Assembly (NCBI GenBank): GCA_016844285.1
Contig: JAENIS010000076.1
Location: 1-7,156, forward strand
Direction of reading: 5' to 3'
Length of the DNA stretch: 7,156 nt
Origin: Dehalococcoidales bacterium
GTDB lineage: Bacteria > Chloroflexota > Dehalococcoidia > Dehalococcoidales > UBA2162
Of the stretch, positions 7,010 to 7,156 are shown one piece after another (within the stretch, counting starts at the first letter, position 1; each line of letters starts with the position of its first letter). The translations under genes were made by a program, and so were the position numbers. The notes under the pieces are model-generated. The model saw only the letters and a list, made by a program, of their open reading frames with translations, ran no database searches and was not told the origin of the DNA.

Positions 7010-7026
7010 TTTACCTGACGTGACAC
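7010..7026 (-). repeat. Right terminal inverted repeat of the 428-bp element
   Basis: TTTACCTGACGTGACAC, followed by TA at 7027-7028. It is complementary to the left end except for one position. Confidence 0.78.
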
Positions 7027-7047
7027 TACTACTCAGTTGCATAAATC

Positions 7048-7063
7048 AGCGTACTAGCGTACT
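7048..7063 (+). repeat. Perfect tandem 8-bp repeat ahead of the transposase gene
   Basis: AGCGTACT occurs twice in direct succession, 16 nt before the transposase start. It could be part of a protein-binding site or of the end of the transposase's own element; nothing further in the window tests this. Confidence 0.5.
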
Positions 7064-7079
7064 CATCTATACTCAGAGC

Positions 7080-7156
7080 ATGGCTGGAAAAGCAACACCG
7101 GTAATTCTTACTGAACAGGAACAGAACGAATTGGAGGTATGGGGGCGTAAGCCGAC
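7080..7156 (+). CDS. IS630-family transposase, N-terminal fragment (runs off the window)
   Basis: Only the first 25 codons are visible: MAGKATPVILTEQEQNELEV then WGRKP, open to the window edge. The pattern (short basic start, then a VILTEQEQNELE helix and a W/R-rich K-P turn) is like the start of IS630-family transposases, which begin with 'hxLTxxERxxLExWxRRP' and lead into a helix-turn-helix and a DDE catalytic domain. No good Shine-Dalgarno sequence precedes the ATG. A TATACT at 7068-7073 is too close for an ordinary leader but would fit a leaderless transcript. The call rests on a short stretch; a different helix-turn-helix protein is possible. Confidence 0.65.
   Translation, partial: MAGKATPVILTEQEQNELEVWGRKP

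Larger units (their letters stand above)
6599..7026. mobile_element. 428-bp non-autonomous element with TIRs and TA flanks (IS630/Tc1-mariner-type MITE)
   Basis: The left end GTGTCACGTCAGGTTAA (6599-6615) is the reverse complement of the right end TTTACCTGACGTGACAC (7010-7026) at 16 of 17 positions, the outer 14 being perfect. TA flanks both ends (6597-6598 and 7027-7028), matching the TA target duplication of IS630/Tc1-mariner elements. There is no transposase; the interior holds copy 2 of the palindromic module (6666-6940) and a strong hairpin terminator. The left junction makes the stop codon of the repeat-protein gene. The element could be mobilised in trans by an IS630-family transposase such as the one starting at 7080, but matching ends for that gene are not in view. 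Alternatively, the palindromic module may have been carried inside, or inserted into, a different small element. Confidence 0.72.

Overview
The window looks like chromosomal DNA of an uncultured bacterium, most plausibly a Chloroflexota member of the Dehalococcoidia type. That placement is inference, resting on three things: a secreted protein built of tandem 'PGTSITVTGSGF' Ig-like repeats, a secreted peptidase-MA-like metalloprotease, and dispersed palindromic intergenic repeats (GTCATTCTGAG...CTCAGAATGAC) that I associate with such genomes. No rRNA, tRNA or taxonomic marker gene is present to settle it.

Layout. Positions 66-2244 (+) hold two inner-membrane permease subunits of a dipeptide/oligopeptide/nickel-type ABC importer (DppB-like, then DppC-like). 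They are separated by a 289-bp non-coding gap filled by a palindromic repeat module. No ATPase or substrate-binding protein gene lies in the window. The DppC-like gene converges on a minus-strand gene (3446-2256) for a secreted zinc metalloprotease with HEITH and a downstream LNEG glutamate; the two stop codons are only 11 bp apart. This protease and a large plus-strand gene (3660-6599) diverge from a 213-bp spacer that carries a good promoter candidate for each. The large gene encodes a 979-residue receptor-shaped protein: signal peptide, six ~86-90-residue Ig/TIG-like repeats, one fibronectin-III-like domain, one transmembrane helix, and a ~290-residue cytoplasmic domain I do not recognise.

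Positions 6600-7079 are non-coding. The main discovery here is a 428-bp element (6599-7026). It has terminal inverted repeats GTGTCACGTCAGGT and is flanked on both sides by the dinucleotide TA, as expected of an IS630/Tc1-mariner-type insertion. The left TA plus the first base of the element forms the TAG stop codon of the 979-residue protein. Removing the element with one TA restores an open frame of five more codons (YYSVA) ending in TAA. The element has no transposase but carries a second copy of the palindromic module found between the permease genes, including a strong terminator-like hairpin. At the right edge (7080-7156) begins what looks like the N-terminus of an IS630-family transposase.

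How the genes may work together (inference): the importer brings small peptides or similar solutes in, the metalloprotease acts outside the membrane, and the repeat protein probably projects from the cell surface and connects to the cytoplasm. Co-function of the divergent protease/repeat-protein pair is suggested only by their arrangement.
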